Shown here piece after piece: positions 10,938 to 18,174 of a stretch of DNA of 64,000 bases; position 1 is the first letter of the stretch; each line of letters opens with the position of its first letter. The stretch covers positions 62,001-126,000 of the forward strand of contig DASXEH010000036.1 in assembly GCA_036490215.1 (NCBI GenBank), written 5' to 3'. The position numbers and the translations under genes are program-made. The notes beneath the pieces are model-generated. The model saw only the letters and a program-made list of their open reading frames with translations, was not told where the DNA came from and did not search any database. The stretch is from JASHSH01 sp036490215 (GTDB lineage: Bacteria > Pseudomonadota > Alphaproteobacteria > Rhodospirillales > Magnetospirillaceae).

Positions 10938-11189
10938 CTACTTCTTGTCACCGTAGAGAATATCCGTCCTCGATCCTGCCGGCCTTTGCTGACAGAGTTC
11001 GCACAACTTGCTCAGAGAGGGTTCGTCAATCTCCTGGAGCACTTCTGATAGCTTCTTGTTGGCTGGCATCCTGGGTGCCCAATTGGCCCCGTAGGTGTGC
11101 CGAAGGGTGCCGATCTCGGTATTGCCGTGCTTCTTGCTGATTCGCCCGTCCTTATCGCGATGACGATGATCAAGCCCTGGCTGGTCCAT
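10938..11189 (-). CDS. small conserved hypothetical protein
   Basis: An 83-residue, charged protein with no hydrophobic segment. The central DKDGRISKKHGNTEIGTLRHTYG region resembles a small uncharacterised family that I recall from alphaproteobacterial genomes, with a KDG-IS-KHGNT-IGTLR-TYG core. Two cysteines near the C-terminus (CELC) could bind metal. ATG 11189 has an aaagga ribosome-binding-like sequence upstream, and a reasonable sigma-70-type promoter lies at 11219-11247. It sits 51 bases upstream of the HNH gene on the same strand. No function can be assigned. Confidence 0.65.
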   Translation of the reverse strand: MDQPGLDHRHRDKDGRISKKHGNTEIGTLRHTYGANWAPRMPANKKLSEVLQEIDEPSLSKLCELCQQRPAGSRTDILYGDKK

Positions 11190-11218
11190 GGAACCCGTCC
11201 TTTCGGTTGACTTCGCAA

Positions 11219-11247
11219 AGTCTATGTTCTTTTTTTGTTCCAGTCAA
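11219..11247 (-). promoter_or_regulatory. candidate sigma-70-type promoter for the 83-residue gene
   Basis: On the minus strand, TTGACT (11247-11242) and TAGACT (11224-11219) are separated by 17 bases. The start codon at 11189 is about 30 bases further on. The -35 box is one mismatch from consensus and the -10 box two. Confidence 0.4.
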
Positions 11248-11463
11248 CGTTTGCGAGTGGAAAGGGAGAGCCACGCGGGAGCCGGAGACTTGGGAGCCTG
11301 ATCTATGGGACTACATTAGCAGCCCTCCCCCGCACGCCATCGTGATCGGGAAGTGCAACAGACGCGGCATATCGTGAACCTTCGGAATCAGATGAAGTGT
11401 CACAAGTGCGGGCCTAATCCCGTGACGCTCCTCGTTCAGCGGAAACAGCGATAGGATCGGGCC

Positions 11464-11847
11464 ATGTGCGGCAAATTCACAGCAATGGCGTCATGGCGTG
11501 ACGTTCGCGACTACGTCGACCTGTTCTCTTTTCAGGACGAGACAGGCGGGGTCGAGACGACCACGCCCGACGATGGAAAGCCAATCTGCATTGCCATGAT
11601 CTGGCGCAAAGAGATGCGCGACGAAGGCGAGCTTTATTCGTTCGTGATGGTGACGGTGGAAACGAACGAGCTGATAGGCTCGATCACCGACCGCATGCCA
11701 GCGACCCTCCAACCTGATGATTGGGGTGAATGGTTTGGTGAGGAGCAGTCGTCACCGGAGCAACTTAAAGGGCTACTGAAGCCGTTTGAGGGGCAATGGC
11801 AGATACGGCAGCAAGAGAAGCCTTCAAAGGCTAAGGCGGTCCCCTGA
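11464..11847 (+). CDS. shortened SOS-response-associated peptidase (SRAP) family protein
   Basis: A 127-residue protein beginning MCGKFT, the SRAP signature in which Cys2 (exposed after Met removal) forms the thiazolidine crosslink with abasic DNA. The C-terminal part keeps FVMVTVETNELIGSITDRMPATL, matching the end of SRAP domains. Normal members are about 200-240 residues with an internal Asn and Glu plus a His in the I-H-x-RMP motif. Here the middle of the domain is missing and the His position reads Thr (ITDRMP). Some alphaproteobacterial members of normal length also have ITDRMP, so the His loss may be ancestral while the internal loss looks specific. Abasic-site binding may be impaired. 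The trypsin-like gene follows after 38 bases. Confidence 0.7.
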   Translation: MCGKFTAMASWRDVRDYVDLFSFQDETGGVETTTPDDGKPICIAMIWRKEMRDEGELYSFVMVTVETNELIGSITDRMPATLQPDDWGEWFGEEQSSPEQLKGLLKPFEGQWQIRQQEKPSKAKAVP

Positions 11848-11885
11848 CGTTTTCAGACGCCACAAAGGGAGAGGGCGCAATTGGA

Positions 11886-12647
11886 ATGGCCCGTCTCCAA
11901 ATGCACCTACTCCAACGCGTCATACCTTTGTACTGGCATGAATTGAATGCGCCTTGGCCGAGGCAGTTCAGAGGCGGTAGCTGCTTCGCCGTGAAAACGT
12001 CTGAGCGCTTGTTTGGTATCACCGCCGCACACGTCATTCGGGACTATGAGATTTCCAAACGCAATGGACGGCGCTTGGTGGTCCAGTTGCACGAGGCGCT
12101 CATTGATATTGAAAACGCACTCATTGCGATTGACGATGATATGGACATTGCGACGTTTGCATTGACCGAAGATCAACTGGCGCTTGCGAGACGAGAGGCG
12201 TTCGACACTCGGCCGTATTGGCCTCCACCGACACCGAAACGAGAGGATATGGTTGCTGTCGCAGGGTTCCCGGAAATTATGAGAGAGGTGCGCCCCGACC
12301 ACTCGGCGACATTCAAGGCCTATGCCGTCTTTGTGTACCTCTCGGACGTTACTAAACGCGAACTCATAGTCACCTATGACCCTACCAAGGAGGACTACGC
12401 TGTCACTGAGCCGGGGCCTCCGCCAATCGACCTCAATCTTAGTGGAGCAAGTGGTGGTCCGGCAGTGCTCTACAGAATGTTTGAAGGGGCGGCGAGTTGT
12501 TGGCCAGTGGGTCTGATCGCGCACGGGAAAGGAACAATTTCCCAGGGTGATGCGAAGGCTTTTGTAATAGTCCGCTGCCGTAGAATTGAGATGATCCAAG
12601 CAGACGGTACACTTCCGCCCAAAGACAGCGGTTGGTTGCCCCCCTAG
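11886..12647 (+). CDS. trypsin-like serine protease (S1 fold)
   Basis: A 253-residue cytoplasmic-looking protein without a signal peptide. A full chymotrypsin-fold triad can be placed: His49 in GITAAHVI, Asp87 in DDMDIATFAL, and Ser189 in LSGASGGPAV. WPVGLIAHG after the serine matches the last core strands. Bacterial relatives range from periplasmic quality-control proteases to cytosolic proteases linked with phage defence; the lack of an export signal and the position in a mobile island favour the second group, but this is inference. ATG 11886 is used. The preceding SRAP-like gene ends 38 bases upstream on the same strand, so they may be one transcript. Confidence 0.8.
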   Translation: MARLQMHLLQRVIPLYWHELNAPWPRQFRGGSCFAVKTSERLFGITAAHVIRDYEISKRNGRRLVVQLHEALIDIENALIAIDDDMDIATFALTEDQLALARREAFDTRPYWPPPTPKREDMVAVAGFPEIMREVRPDHSATFKAYAVFVYLSDVTKRELIVTYDPTKEDYAVTEPGPPPIDLNLSGASGGPAVLYRMFEGAASCWPVGLIAHGKGTISQGDAKAFVIVRCRRIEMIQADGTLPPKDSGWLPP

Positions 12648-12765
12648 CACCCGAACATTTCGATCACAAAATTCCGTTGGGTCAGAGCGCGGTCGGCGCG
12701 GAGGGTTTCCCCCCATGCCGGGGTCGTCATGCAAGACTGCCGGACTAGCTCCGCCCTTCAATACG

Positions 12766-13002
12766 CTACGCGCGACGCAAAGTCCGAATTAGGGCGCTTG
12801 GGTCAAATCCGATTGCATCAGCAACGTCTATAAATTCCAATACGTCGAGACGCCGGTCTCCACCTTCGTACTTGGCAACATAGGAGGGCGGCTTACTCAA
12901 TCGCTCCGCTACCACGGTCTGAGTCAGGCCTGCCGCCTTGCGCCTGGCCTTGAGTAGTTCAAGGAGCTTGGTGTGTCGCTGCGTGTAGATGCTCTTAGCC
13001 AA
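12766..13002 (-). CDS. XRE-family helix-turn-helix regulator
   Basis: A 78-residue protein consisting almost wholly of a Cro/C1-type HTH: LLKARRKAAGLTQTVVAERL, then SKPPSYVAKYEGGDRRLDVLEFIDVADAIG. Such small regulators usually bind palindromic operators as dimers. It is divergently arranged with the lipoprotein gene at 13113, and a perfect 8+3+8 inverted repeat lies between them at 13049-13067, so autoregulation and control of the rightward genes is likely. ATG 13002 is the only sensible start. Confidence 0.88.
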   Translation of the reverse strand: MAKSIYTQRHTKLLELLKARRKAAGLTQTVVAERLSKPPSYVAKYEGGDRRLDVLEFIDVADAIGFDPSALIRTLRRA

Positions 13003-13048
13003 GGGGACCCCGCTTCAAAAGGGGGGCCATAAAAATCTCCTTGGCACT

Positions 13049-13067
13049 TTCTCCCAAAATGGGAGAA
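13049..13067. promoter_or_regulatory. palindromic operator for the XRE regulator
   Basis: ttctccca - aaa - tgggagaa is a perfect inverted repeat of 8-bp arms, centred between the divergent XRE gene (12766-13002) and the rightward gene at 13113. A TTGGCA -35-like hexamer (13041-13046) overlaps it on the plus strand, with a weak -10 at 13064-13069. The position and symmetry suit repressor binding; this is inferred. Confidence 0.6.
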
Positions 13068-13112
13068 TTTGACGTGCCCGACTCGCACCGAACGTCAGCT
13101 AGGGGGAAATCG

Positions 13113-13430
13113 ATGACCAGAACCGCCATCGCTATCGCAGCGATACTCTCACTTGGAGCCTGCGCTCCGACATACGCAGAAAGGCAAGCAAAGTGTGAGA
13201 AGGACTCCCATCTCGCCTCTCCGGGCTACGAGCAGGATCGCTACGACCTTTGCATGGCGGGGTCAGAGCCCGTGCACTTCGACTGGGGCGGTCTCGCTGG
13301 TGCCGTGGGCGATGGGCTCAGCAACTACGCCAATAAGGCGGGCCCAACCACTGGCCTGACCCAGTCGGCACAGCAACAGCCTACATGGGTCCAGAAGGTA
13401 GGCCCTGACACGTACTACGTGAGTCCTTGA
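13113..13430 (+). CDS. small putative lipoprotein
   Basis: A 105-residue protein with a signal peptide and lipobox (IAIAAILSLGAC, Cys at about residue 17), so probably an exported lipoprotein. The mature part is short, hydrophilic, has two further cysteines (one in KCEKD, one in DLCMAG) and a Gly/Asn/Gln-rich tail ending in VQKVGPDTYYVSP. ATG 13113 with agggggaaat just upstream is preferred to the longer in-frame start at 13041, which would run through the palindromic operator. A 34-codon membrane peptide follows after 2 bases. No function is recognised. Confidence 0.7.
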   Translation: MTRTAIAIAAILSLGACAPTYAERQAKCEKDSHLASPGYEQDRYDLCMAGSEPVHFDWGGLAGAVGDGLSNYANKAGPTTGLTQSAQQQPTWVQKVGPDTYYVSP

Positions 13431-13432
13431 GC

Positions 13433-13537
13433 ATGTTTAGCGTCTGGCACTGGCTGATCGTCTTCCTGGTCGTCATCGGTGTTCCCGGGATCATCATCTA
13501 CCTGCTGGTAAAGATTCTCCGCCGCCTCAGAGCCTAA
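13433..13537 (+). CDS. 34-residue single-pass membrane peptide, TatA-like N-terminus
   Basis: A short reading frame encoding MFSVWHWLIVFLVVIGVPG, a second hydrophobic stretch (IIIYLLV), and a basic tail KILRRLRA. The start MFSVWHWLIV closely resembles the N-terminus of TatA (M-G-x-F-S-I-WHWLIVLLVV) but the amphipathic helix of TatA is missing. It begins 2 bases after the stop of the lipoprotein, suggesting one transcript. Because the similarity is in the transmembrane helix only, it could equally be an unrelated small membrane protein of a kind common in phage-like elements. Confidence 0.5.
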   Translation: MFSVWHWLIVFLVVIGVPGIIIYLLVKILRRLRA

Positions 13538-13727
13538 TCACACTTGGCTGCATTCTCTCTTGGGCAGGCACTCGGCCCAAGACGAGGTGTACAGAAACCC
13601 TATCCCGTTTGCCCGATCATAAATGGGCCATTCACGCGGCTTATCGACTCGCGCCAAGAGTGTACGTAAATTACTTGTTTGTTGTACACATCGGATATAC
13701 GCTTGATGAAGTGATGGGGGGAGCCAA

Positions 13728-14186
13728 ATGGCGCGACTCGACTCGAAGTTAGAAGCTAAAGGTGCCGAGTATCTTGTTCTTGGTAACCTTCTCATTTGGG
13801 GCCTCGATGCTCATTTAGCTTACGCCAATACGCCTGGGCATGACGTGATCGCGATAAACCCGAAGCACGACCGGCTTTGCAGGATACAAGTTAAGAGCCG
13901 CTGGGCAAAAAAACCACGCCGCTTCGTAATCAGGAATCTAGACAGCGATTTTGTGGTTTTTGTCGCCCTTAACCGAGGGCCGCGCGGCCCCAGACAGCCA
14001 AACGTCATACGTGTCCGTGACGCGGAAAGTGACGAACCCAACTTCTACGTGATCCCAACTTCTGTTGTAGGAAAAGTTCGCCAAGAGAAGGGATGGGGTA
14101 CTGTCTATCTCAAGAACATCAAAGACCTTCAGCGGTACCGAGATGCGTGGGATTTGATCCAAACTTATCTGGAGATGAAGCCATGA
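13728..14186 (+). CDS. PD-(D/E)XK nuclease-like protein
   Basis: A 152-residue protein whose first 60 residues show the order expected of a PD-(D/E)XK fold: Glu14 in a helix (KGAEYLVLGNLL), Asp39 in GHDVIAI, and Q54-V-K56 in RIQVKSRW. Similar small proteins exist as Holliday-junction-resolvase-like or intron-associated endonuclease-like families. ATG 13728 is preceded by a strong ggggga. The stop overlaps the start of the serine recombinase (ATGA at 14183-14186), implying translational coupling and a linked role, perhaps processing DNA ends or junctions in recombination. That role is inference; the nuclease fold is moderately supported. Confidence 0.65.
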   Translation: MARLDSKLEAKGAEYLVLGNLLIWGLDAHLAYANTPGHDVIAINPKHDRLCRIQVKSRWAKKPRRFVIRNLDSDFVVFVALNRGPRGPRQPNVIRVRDAESDEPNFYVIPTSVVGKVRQEKGWGTVYLKNIKDLQRYRDAWDLIQTYLEMKP

Positions 14187-14785
14187 CCACCAAGGTCGCA
14201 CTCTATCTGCGCGTCTCCACCACGGGGCAGAGTGTTGAGAACCAACGTAGGGAGCTGGCGGCTGTCGCGAAGCGTCACGGCTGGTCCGTGGTCCAAGTGT
14301 TCAAGGATTCAGGTATCAGCGGTGCCAAGGGCCGAGAGAAGCGTCCTGGCCTGGACGCGCTGCTTAAAGGCGTCGCTCGCCGCGAGTTCGATCTTGTCGC
14401 TGCGTGGTCGGTGGACCGGCTCGGGCGGTCGCTTCCTCACTTGGTAGACATCTTGGGAGAGCTTCACGCCAAGCGTGTTGACCTATACCTCCATCAACAG
14501 GGCTTGGACACGACGACACCAGCCGGCAAAGCCCTGTTCCAAATGCTCGGCGTGTTCGCTGAGTTCGAGCGCGCCATGATCCAAGAGCGCGTGCGGGCTG
14601 GTCTCGCTAGGGCTGTAGCAGAAGGCGTGACCCTGGGAAGGCCCAAGGTGGCTCCCGAGGTCGAGGACAAGATCGTAGAGGCACTGCGGGCCGGTACAGG
14701 CATCCGCAAGGTTGCCCGCGAGATCGGCGTGGGGACAGGAACCGTCCAGCGGATCGCGTCGGAGATGCGAGCGGCCACTAACTGA
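14183..14785 (+). CDS. serine recombinase (resolvase/invertase family)
   Basis: A 200-residue protein of the normal small resolvase length. The catalytic domain starts VALYLRVSTTGQSVENQ, with the nucleophile Ser12. Arginines of the active site are in WSVDRLGRSL. The E-helix region FAEFERAMIQERVRAGLARA leads to a C-terminal helix-turn-helix (GIRKVAREIGVGTGTVQRI). It acts by double-strand breaks through a phosphoserine bond, in inversion or resolution. ATG 14183 overlaps the stop of the PD-(D/E)XK-like gene; the longer in-frame start at 14093 is rejected. The element therefore has both a tyrosine integrase and a serine recombinase. No inverted segment could be identified by eye. Confidence 0.92.
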   Translation: MTTKVALYLRVSTTGQSVENQRRELAAVAKRHGWSVVQVFKDSGISGAKGREKRPGLDALLKGVARREFDLVAAWSVDRLGRSLPHLVDILGELHAKRVDLYLHQQGLDTTTPAGKALFQMLGVFAEFERAMIQERVRAGLARAVAEGVTLGRPKVAPEVEDKIVEALRAGTGIRKVAREIGVGTGTVQRIASEMRAATN

Positions 14786-15088
14786 CACGCTCTACATCTT
14801 GGGCGGGTAGCATTCGCCCTCCCTGAAGCCTCCCCCTCTTTGCCGACCATTAGAGAGTCGCAGGGACTCGAAAGCCCGGCCCGCCTCCTGCCCTGCGGCC
14901 CCTGCTTCTGAGTCCCCAGCGAGTCCCTAGCGCCTCGGCAGGCCATGCCGAATTACCCCCCACTTGAAGGGCAGTGAATCTTCCCGGCCAGAAGGTCGAG
15001 ACGACCACTCGCCTCAACACTATCGCTTGTGCCTGTCTGCCTAAGGACGGGTGCAACTTCCCCACCCTTTTGCATTGAGAGTGTCCCA
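14786..15088. other. 303-base gap without a recognised gene
   Basis: No reading frame with a plausible start and composition is seen. There are a few short complementary stretches (for example gagtc...gactc near 14856-14870) but no terminator T-run. It separates the serine recombinase from the zinc-finger/polymerase-like pair and may hold the promoter of the latter. Confidence 0.4.
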
Positions 15089-15748
15089 ATGACTTGCCGC
15101 ACCCATGGCTGTAACCGCCAAACGACCCACTGGCGCGTCCGCTGTAACTCCTGTCATTCCCGCATCCGCCGTCACGGACACGAAGCTCAACAGGCGATCA
15201 CCAAGGCGGACCTCAAGCCCTACCTCGAACGGGTTCACGCCCGGATCGAGCGGTCTTCGAACGGTTCCCTATGGCCGCAACTGGAAGCCCGCTGGGGTGC
15301 CCTTCTCGACCACTGCCGGGCAAGGTCGGCGGCATACCGCAATGGCCGGGCGGATGTCCGCTACGTGGTCGAAGCGTGCGAGGAGTTGGTCAAAGTGGCG
15401 AGCGACGTTGATGCCCGAATCGTTGTCGAGACGGCACTTGCCATGTACGTCATGGGCAACGATGATGCGCGCCGTTTCAAATCTGACGACGCCTTTTGGT
15501 TCCAACTCGCCCGCAGGGTCCGGGGTCTCACAGACATGAATGATGGAAGCTGGTACGACCATGACGCCGGCAAGGTGAAGCGCGTCTATCGCGACACACC
15601 GCGCAAGGCCACCTTGGCTTTGGCCCACATGCTCGGTGATGCCTTTGGCGCGGCAGGCATCTATCTCGCTCGCCTGGACGAGCAGGAAGCTGAGGAGCGG
15701 CGGAAGCGGCACGCGGACCTTGCTGCGGCACTGGCGACTGCCGCCTGA
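15089..15748 (+). CDS. hypothetical protein with N-terminal zinc-finger pattern
   Basis: A 219-residue protein. The N-terminus holds CRTHGC (Cys3, Cys8) and CNSCHSRIRRHG (Cys19, Cys22), a pattern suited to one zinc ion, seen in small DNA- or RNA-interacting proteins. The remainder is helical, rich in Ala/Arg, with WPQLEARWGALL and KATLALAHMLGDAFGAAGIYLARL segments. ATG 15089 begins directly at the zinc-finger; the in-frame codon at 15029 adds a tail unrelated to it. Its stop overlaps the start of the polymerase-like gene by one base (TGATG, 15746-15750), so the two are probably coupled. I do not recognise a named family. Confidence 0.6.
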   Translation: MTCRTHGCNRQTTHWRVRCNSCHSRIRRHGHEAQQAITKADLKPYLERVHARIERSSNGSLWPQLEARWGALLDHCRARSAAYRNGRADVRYVVEACEELVKVASDVDARIVVETALAMYVMGNDDARRFKSDDAFWFQLARRVRGLTDMNDGSWYDHDAGKVKRVYRDTPRKATLALAHMLGDAFGAAGIYLARLDEQEAEERRKRHADLAAALATAA

Positions 15749-17076
15749 TGGCACGGGCTCCGAAGACCGACAGTGAAGACGACAAGCCGCGAGACCGCCG
15801 CTTCGATCCGTGGCGACGTGCGGCGACTCGCAAGGCTCAGGCCGTGGTTGAAGAAGTCCGCAAACAGCTTGAAGCGTTCGAGCACCGCCGTGGTCTCCGG
15901 AAGCGCAGGCGAAAGCCCAAAGACCAAAGGGTCTTCGAGCAATCAGTGACCGCTATCGTGAGCGACCTCATGTATCGGGAACTAACGGAACCGGGAGGCT
16001 CTCTGGCGGTCTCGCTCTCTAACGAAATTCTCGGGAGGCCCGACCGCTACGCCTCCCCGGTTCTAAGCAAAGCATTCAAGACGCTGCTGACCGAAATGTC
16101 GTCGCCCGCGATGGATTGGCTGACACTCACGAAGGGACAGAAAGGGCACTTCGGGACGAGCCGTCTTTCGACCATAAAAGCCACCGAACGCCTCCTCCGA
16201 TACATGGGGAATGCCGGTATCGGCCTTGAAGACATTGGCCGGACCCACTCGGACGAAACGATCATCCTGAAGGACGAAAAGGAAGACAGGTTCGATCGAG
16301 GCGAACGCGTAGACTATGAGGAAACGGCGGACACGCTGCGGTACCGCGCGGACGTGCAGCGAATCAACGACTGGCTTGCCCAAGCCGAGATCGATTTTGA
16401 CGATGCTGTAGCCCCCGGCAAGAGCGTGGACATCTATGACCGCCGACTCCGACGCATCTTCAATAATAACAGATTTGATCACGGGGGCCGGTTGTACGGA
16501 GGCTTCTGGCAAAACCTTAAGAAGAGCGAGCGAGCCGAGGGCATCCTGATTGACGGAGAGGCGGTAGTAATCCTCGACCTCGGTCAGACAGCAGCGCGCA
16601 TCCTTTACGGGATCGCTGACGCCAGACTGCCGGAAGGCGACCTCTATTCCCTGCCCGAGCTGATTGGGTCACGCGATGGAGTAAAGAAGCTTCTGAATGC
16701 CGCAATATATGCGGACTGCCAGTTGGAGCGGTATCCGCCCGGCACAAAAACGCTGATGCCCAGGCATTTGAAGTTTGGGGAGGCGATAGGCTTTATCACC
16801 GCTTACCACCACTCCATCGCTCACCTATTCTTCTCTGGCCTCGGCCTCAACGTGATGTTCCGAGAGAGCCAGATCATGGTGGATACCCTGCTGCGTCTGA
16901 TTGATCATAAGATCGTGGCTCTACCGATTCATGACGCTATCGTCGTATCCCGTACTCAGGAGATGGCAGCGAAGGCCATCATGTCCTCTGTCTTCCGTGA
17001 TCACACTGGCGTTGAGGCTCAGGTGAAGGTTGAGGCGGGGGATGATGGGGTACTCCCTGCCTATATAACTACTTAA
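15748..17076 (+). CDS. compact family-A DNA polymerase-like protein
   Basis: A 442-residue protein. An Arg/Lys-rich N-terminal part is followed by a region with three motifs in the order of DNA polymerase I palm/fingers: motif A VVILDLGQTAARIL (Asp277; compare DYSQIELRIL), motif B R309-x3-K313-x7-Y321 (RDGVKKLLNAAIYA), and motif C LPIHDAIVV (His395-Asp396; compare VHDELV). Both catalytic aspartates are present, but the Glu of motif A is Ala. Spacing is shorter than in E. coli Pol I (about 32 against 49 residues between A and B, about 75 against 116 between B and C). No 3'-5' or 5'-3' exonuclease motifs are seen. I recall similar alphaproteobacterial proteins annotated as hypothetical. A replication, gap-filling or terminal-transferase-like role is inferred; the activity is unproven. 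Confidence 0.65.
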   Translation: MARAPKTDSEDDKPRDRRFDPWRRAATRKAQAVVEEVRKQLEAFEHRRGLRKRRRKPKDQRVFEQSVTAIVSDLMYRELTEPGGSLAVSLSNEILGRPDRYASPVLSKAFKTLLTEMSSPAMDWLTLTKGQKGHFGTSRLSTIKATERLLRYMGNAGIGLEDIGRTHSDETIILKDEKEDRFDRGERVDYEETADTLRYRADVQRINDWLAQAEIDFDDAVAPGKSVDIYDRRLRRIFNNNRFDHGGRLYGGFWQNLKKSERAEGILIDGEAVVILDLGQTAARILYGIADARLPEGDLYSLPELIGSRDGVKKLLNAAIYADCQLERYPPGTKTLMPRHLKFGEAIGFITAYHHSIAHLFFSGLGLNVMFRESQIMVDTLLRLIDHKIVALPIHDAIVVSRTQEMAAKAIMSSVFRDHTGVEAQVKVEAGDDGVLPAYITT

Positions 17077-17168
17077 GTAGCACCCCGCGCTCCCCATAGA
17101 GGGCCTCATAAGACCCTCGGCGGCCATATCACATGACGCACATCCGGGGGGAAAGTTCGTCTGTTTGA

Positions 17169-17414
17169 AGCCGATGGAGAGTCGCCATCAACACCGGTTT
17201 CACTTACTTCGTTGAAGGCTCGTTGGGCGGCGGGAGCATTCAATTTCAGATCAAGTCGCCATCGGACAACTGCGTGAACATCGGTGCGCCGATCACGACC
17301 GCTGGAGCCGGCGTTACCGCCTGTTCGTCCCGAGGCGTTCAACCCATCCTCGTTGAAGCGACGGGAGCGAACGTCACGGATAACGCCGCCGGCCTCTCCG
17401 AAGAGAGATGCTAG
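17169..17414 (+). pseudogene. possible fragment of a phage structural-type gene
   Basis: An open frame of about 80 codons without a convincing start; it is preceded by an in-frame TGA at 17166-17168. The translation (NTGFTYFVEGSLGGGSIQF...IGAPITTAGAGVTAC...VEATGANVTD) has the strand-rich, Gly/Thr/Ala-biased look of small phage decoration or tail-tip domains (GG-x-I-x-F/L-Q, then GAGV, then V-ATGANVT). It may be the C-terminal remnant of such a gene left in the element, or chance. It is the only structural-gene trace I can see. Confidence 0.3.
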
Positions 17415-17431
17415 CGGCATTTTTTTCTCTC
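17403..17431 (+). terminator. weak rho-independent terminator-like hairpin
   Basis: agatgc - tagcg - gcattt can form a short stem with one G-U pair, followed by a run of seven T's (17420-17426) and ctct. It stands between the polymerase-like region and the HEPN gene. The stem is weak, so confidence is low. Confidence 0.3.
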
Positions 17432-17472
17432 AGGTCCGATGACATAATGCGCCGAATGCAAGAGGGCGCGCC

Positions 17473-18174
17473 ATGGAAGTCCGCTTTTTCCTAAAAAGTC
17501 GTACCGCATTTATTCGCATGTTCTACGAGCAGGCGTCCGCCCCATTCCTTGAAACGATCAGGCTTATCGAGGACAAAGAACCGCCCTTCGTGCCTCCATA
17601 TTCAGAGGACGGTGAACCTCCTTTTTTGGAGGAGTGGATGGAGGCAACGACCGGTGTCCAGGTAGTCGGGCAGACATGCGTGTCGATCTTGTCTGAATGC
17701 GTTCGGTTGTACTTTCTTACTTGGGAGCGAGAGCTTGGGGTGAAATGCGCACGACATTTCGCTAAGGATTTCAAGAGGGGCTATCTCCGCGGCTATCGCA
17801 CCTGTTTTGAAGCGATAACCGAAGATAATTGGTCCGATTCAGGTGCCGACCTCGACGTGATCGAGGAAGTTGTTTTGGTGCGCAACGCATCTCAACATCC
17901 CGACAGCATCACGAACATGGAACTCGCTCATAGCATCTCCTCCGGGAGAAGTGCCGCAGACCTGTTCTTTATCCGGGACTCTGAGCGAGCTGCGCTATCT
18001 GATCCCGACAGCGAATGGATGCACTTCCTCGGTGTTCGCATCTATATCGACCGGGACAAGTTGTTCTCCGCCATTGACGAGGTCGAAAAGCTTACCGCGT
18101 GGCTCGAAGAACGGTTTTTCGACGCGAAGTACCCCAATCGGCGGAACACATCGAACAACGGTGACAACGCATGA
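17473..18174 (+). CDS. hypothetical protein with HEPN-type Rx4H motif
   Basis: A 233-residue protein, mostly helical. Near residue 137 it has EEVVLVRNASQHPD, which contains R137-N138-x3-H142, the Rx4-6H motif of HEPN ribonucleases where the Arg is often followed by a polar residue such as Asn. The motif is placed at the start of a helix after a long helical part, as in HEPN domains. HEPN proteins act as RNases in toxin-antitoxin, abortive-infection and CRISPR effectors. ATG 17473 follows an agaggg sequence. The stop overlaps the start of the next gene (ATGA, 18171-18174), so the two are probably a functional pair. The HEPN assignment rests on one motif and needs a fold check. Confidence 0.55.
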   Translation: MEVRFFLKSRTAFIRMFYEQASAPFLETIRLIEDKEPPFVPPYSEDGEPPFLEEWMEATTGVQVVGQTCVSILSECVRLYFLTWERELGVKCARHFAKDFKRGYLRGYRTCFEAITEDNWSDSGADLDVIEEVVLVRNASQHPDSITNMELAHSISSGRSAADLFFIRDSERAALSDPDSEWMHFLGVRIYIDRDKLFSAIDEVEKLTAWLEERFFDAKYPNRRNTSNNGDNA

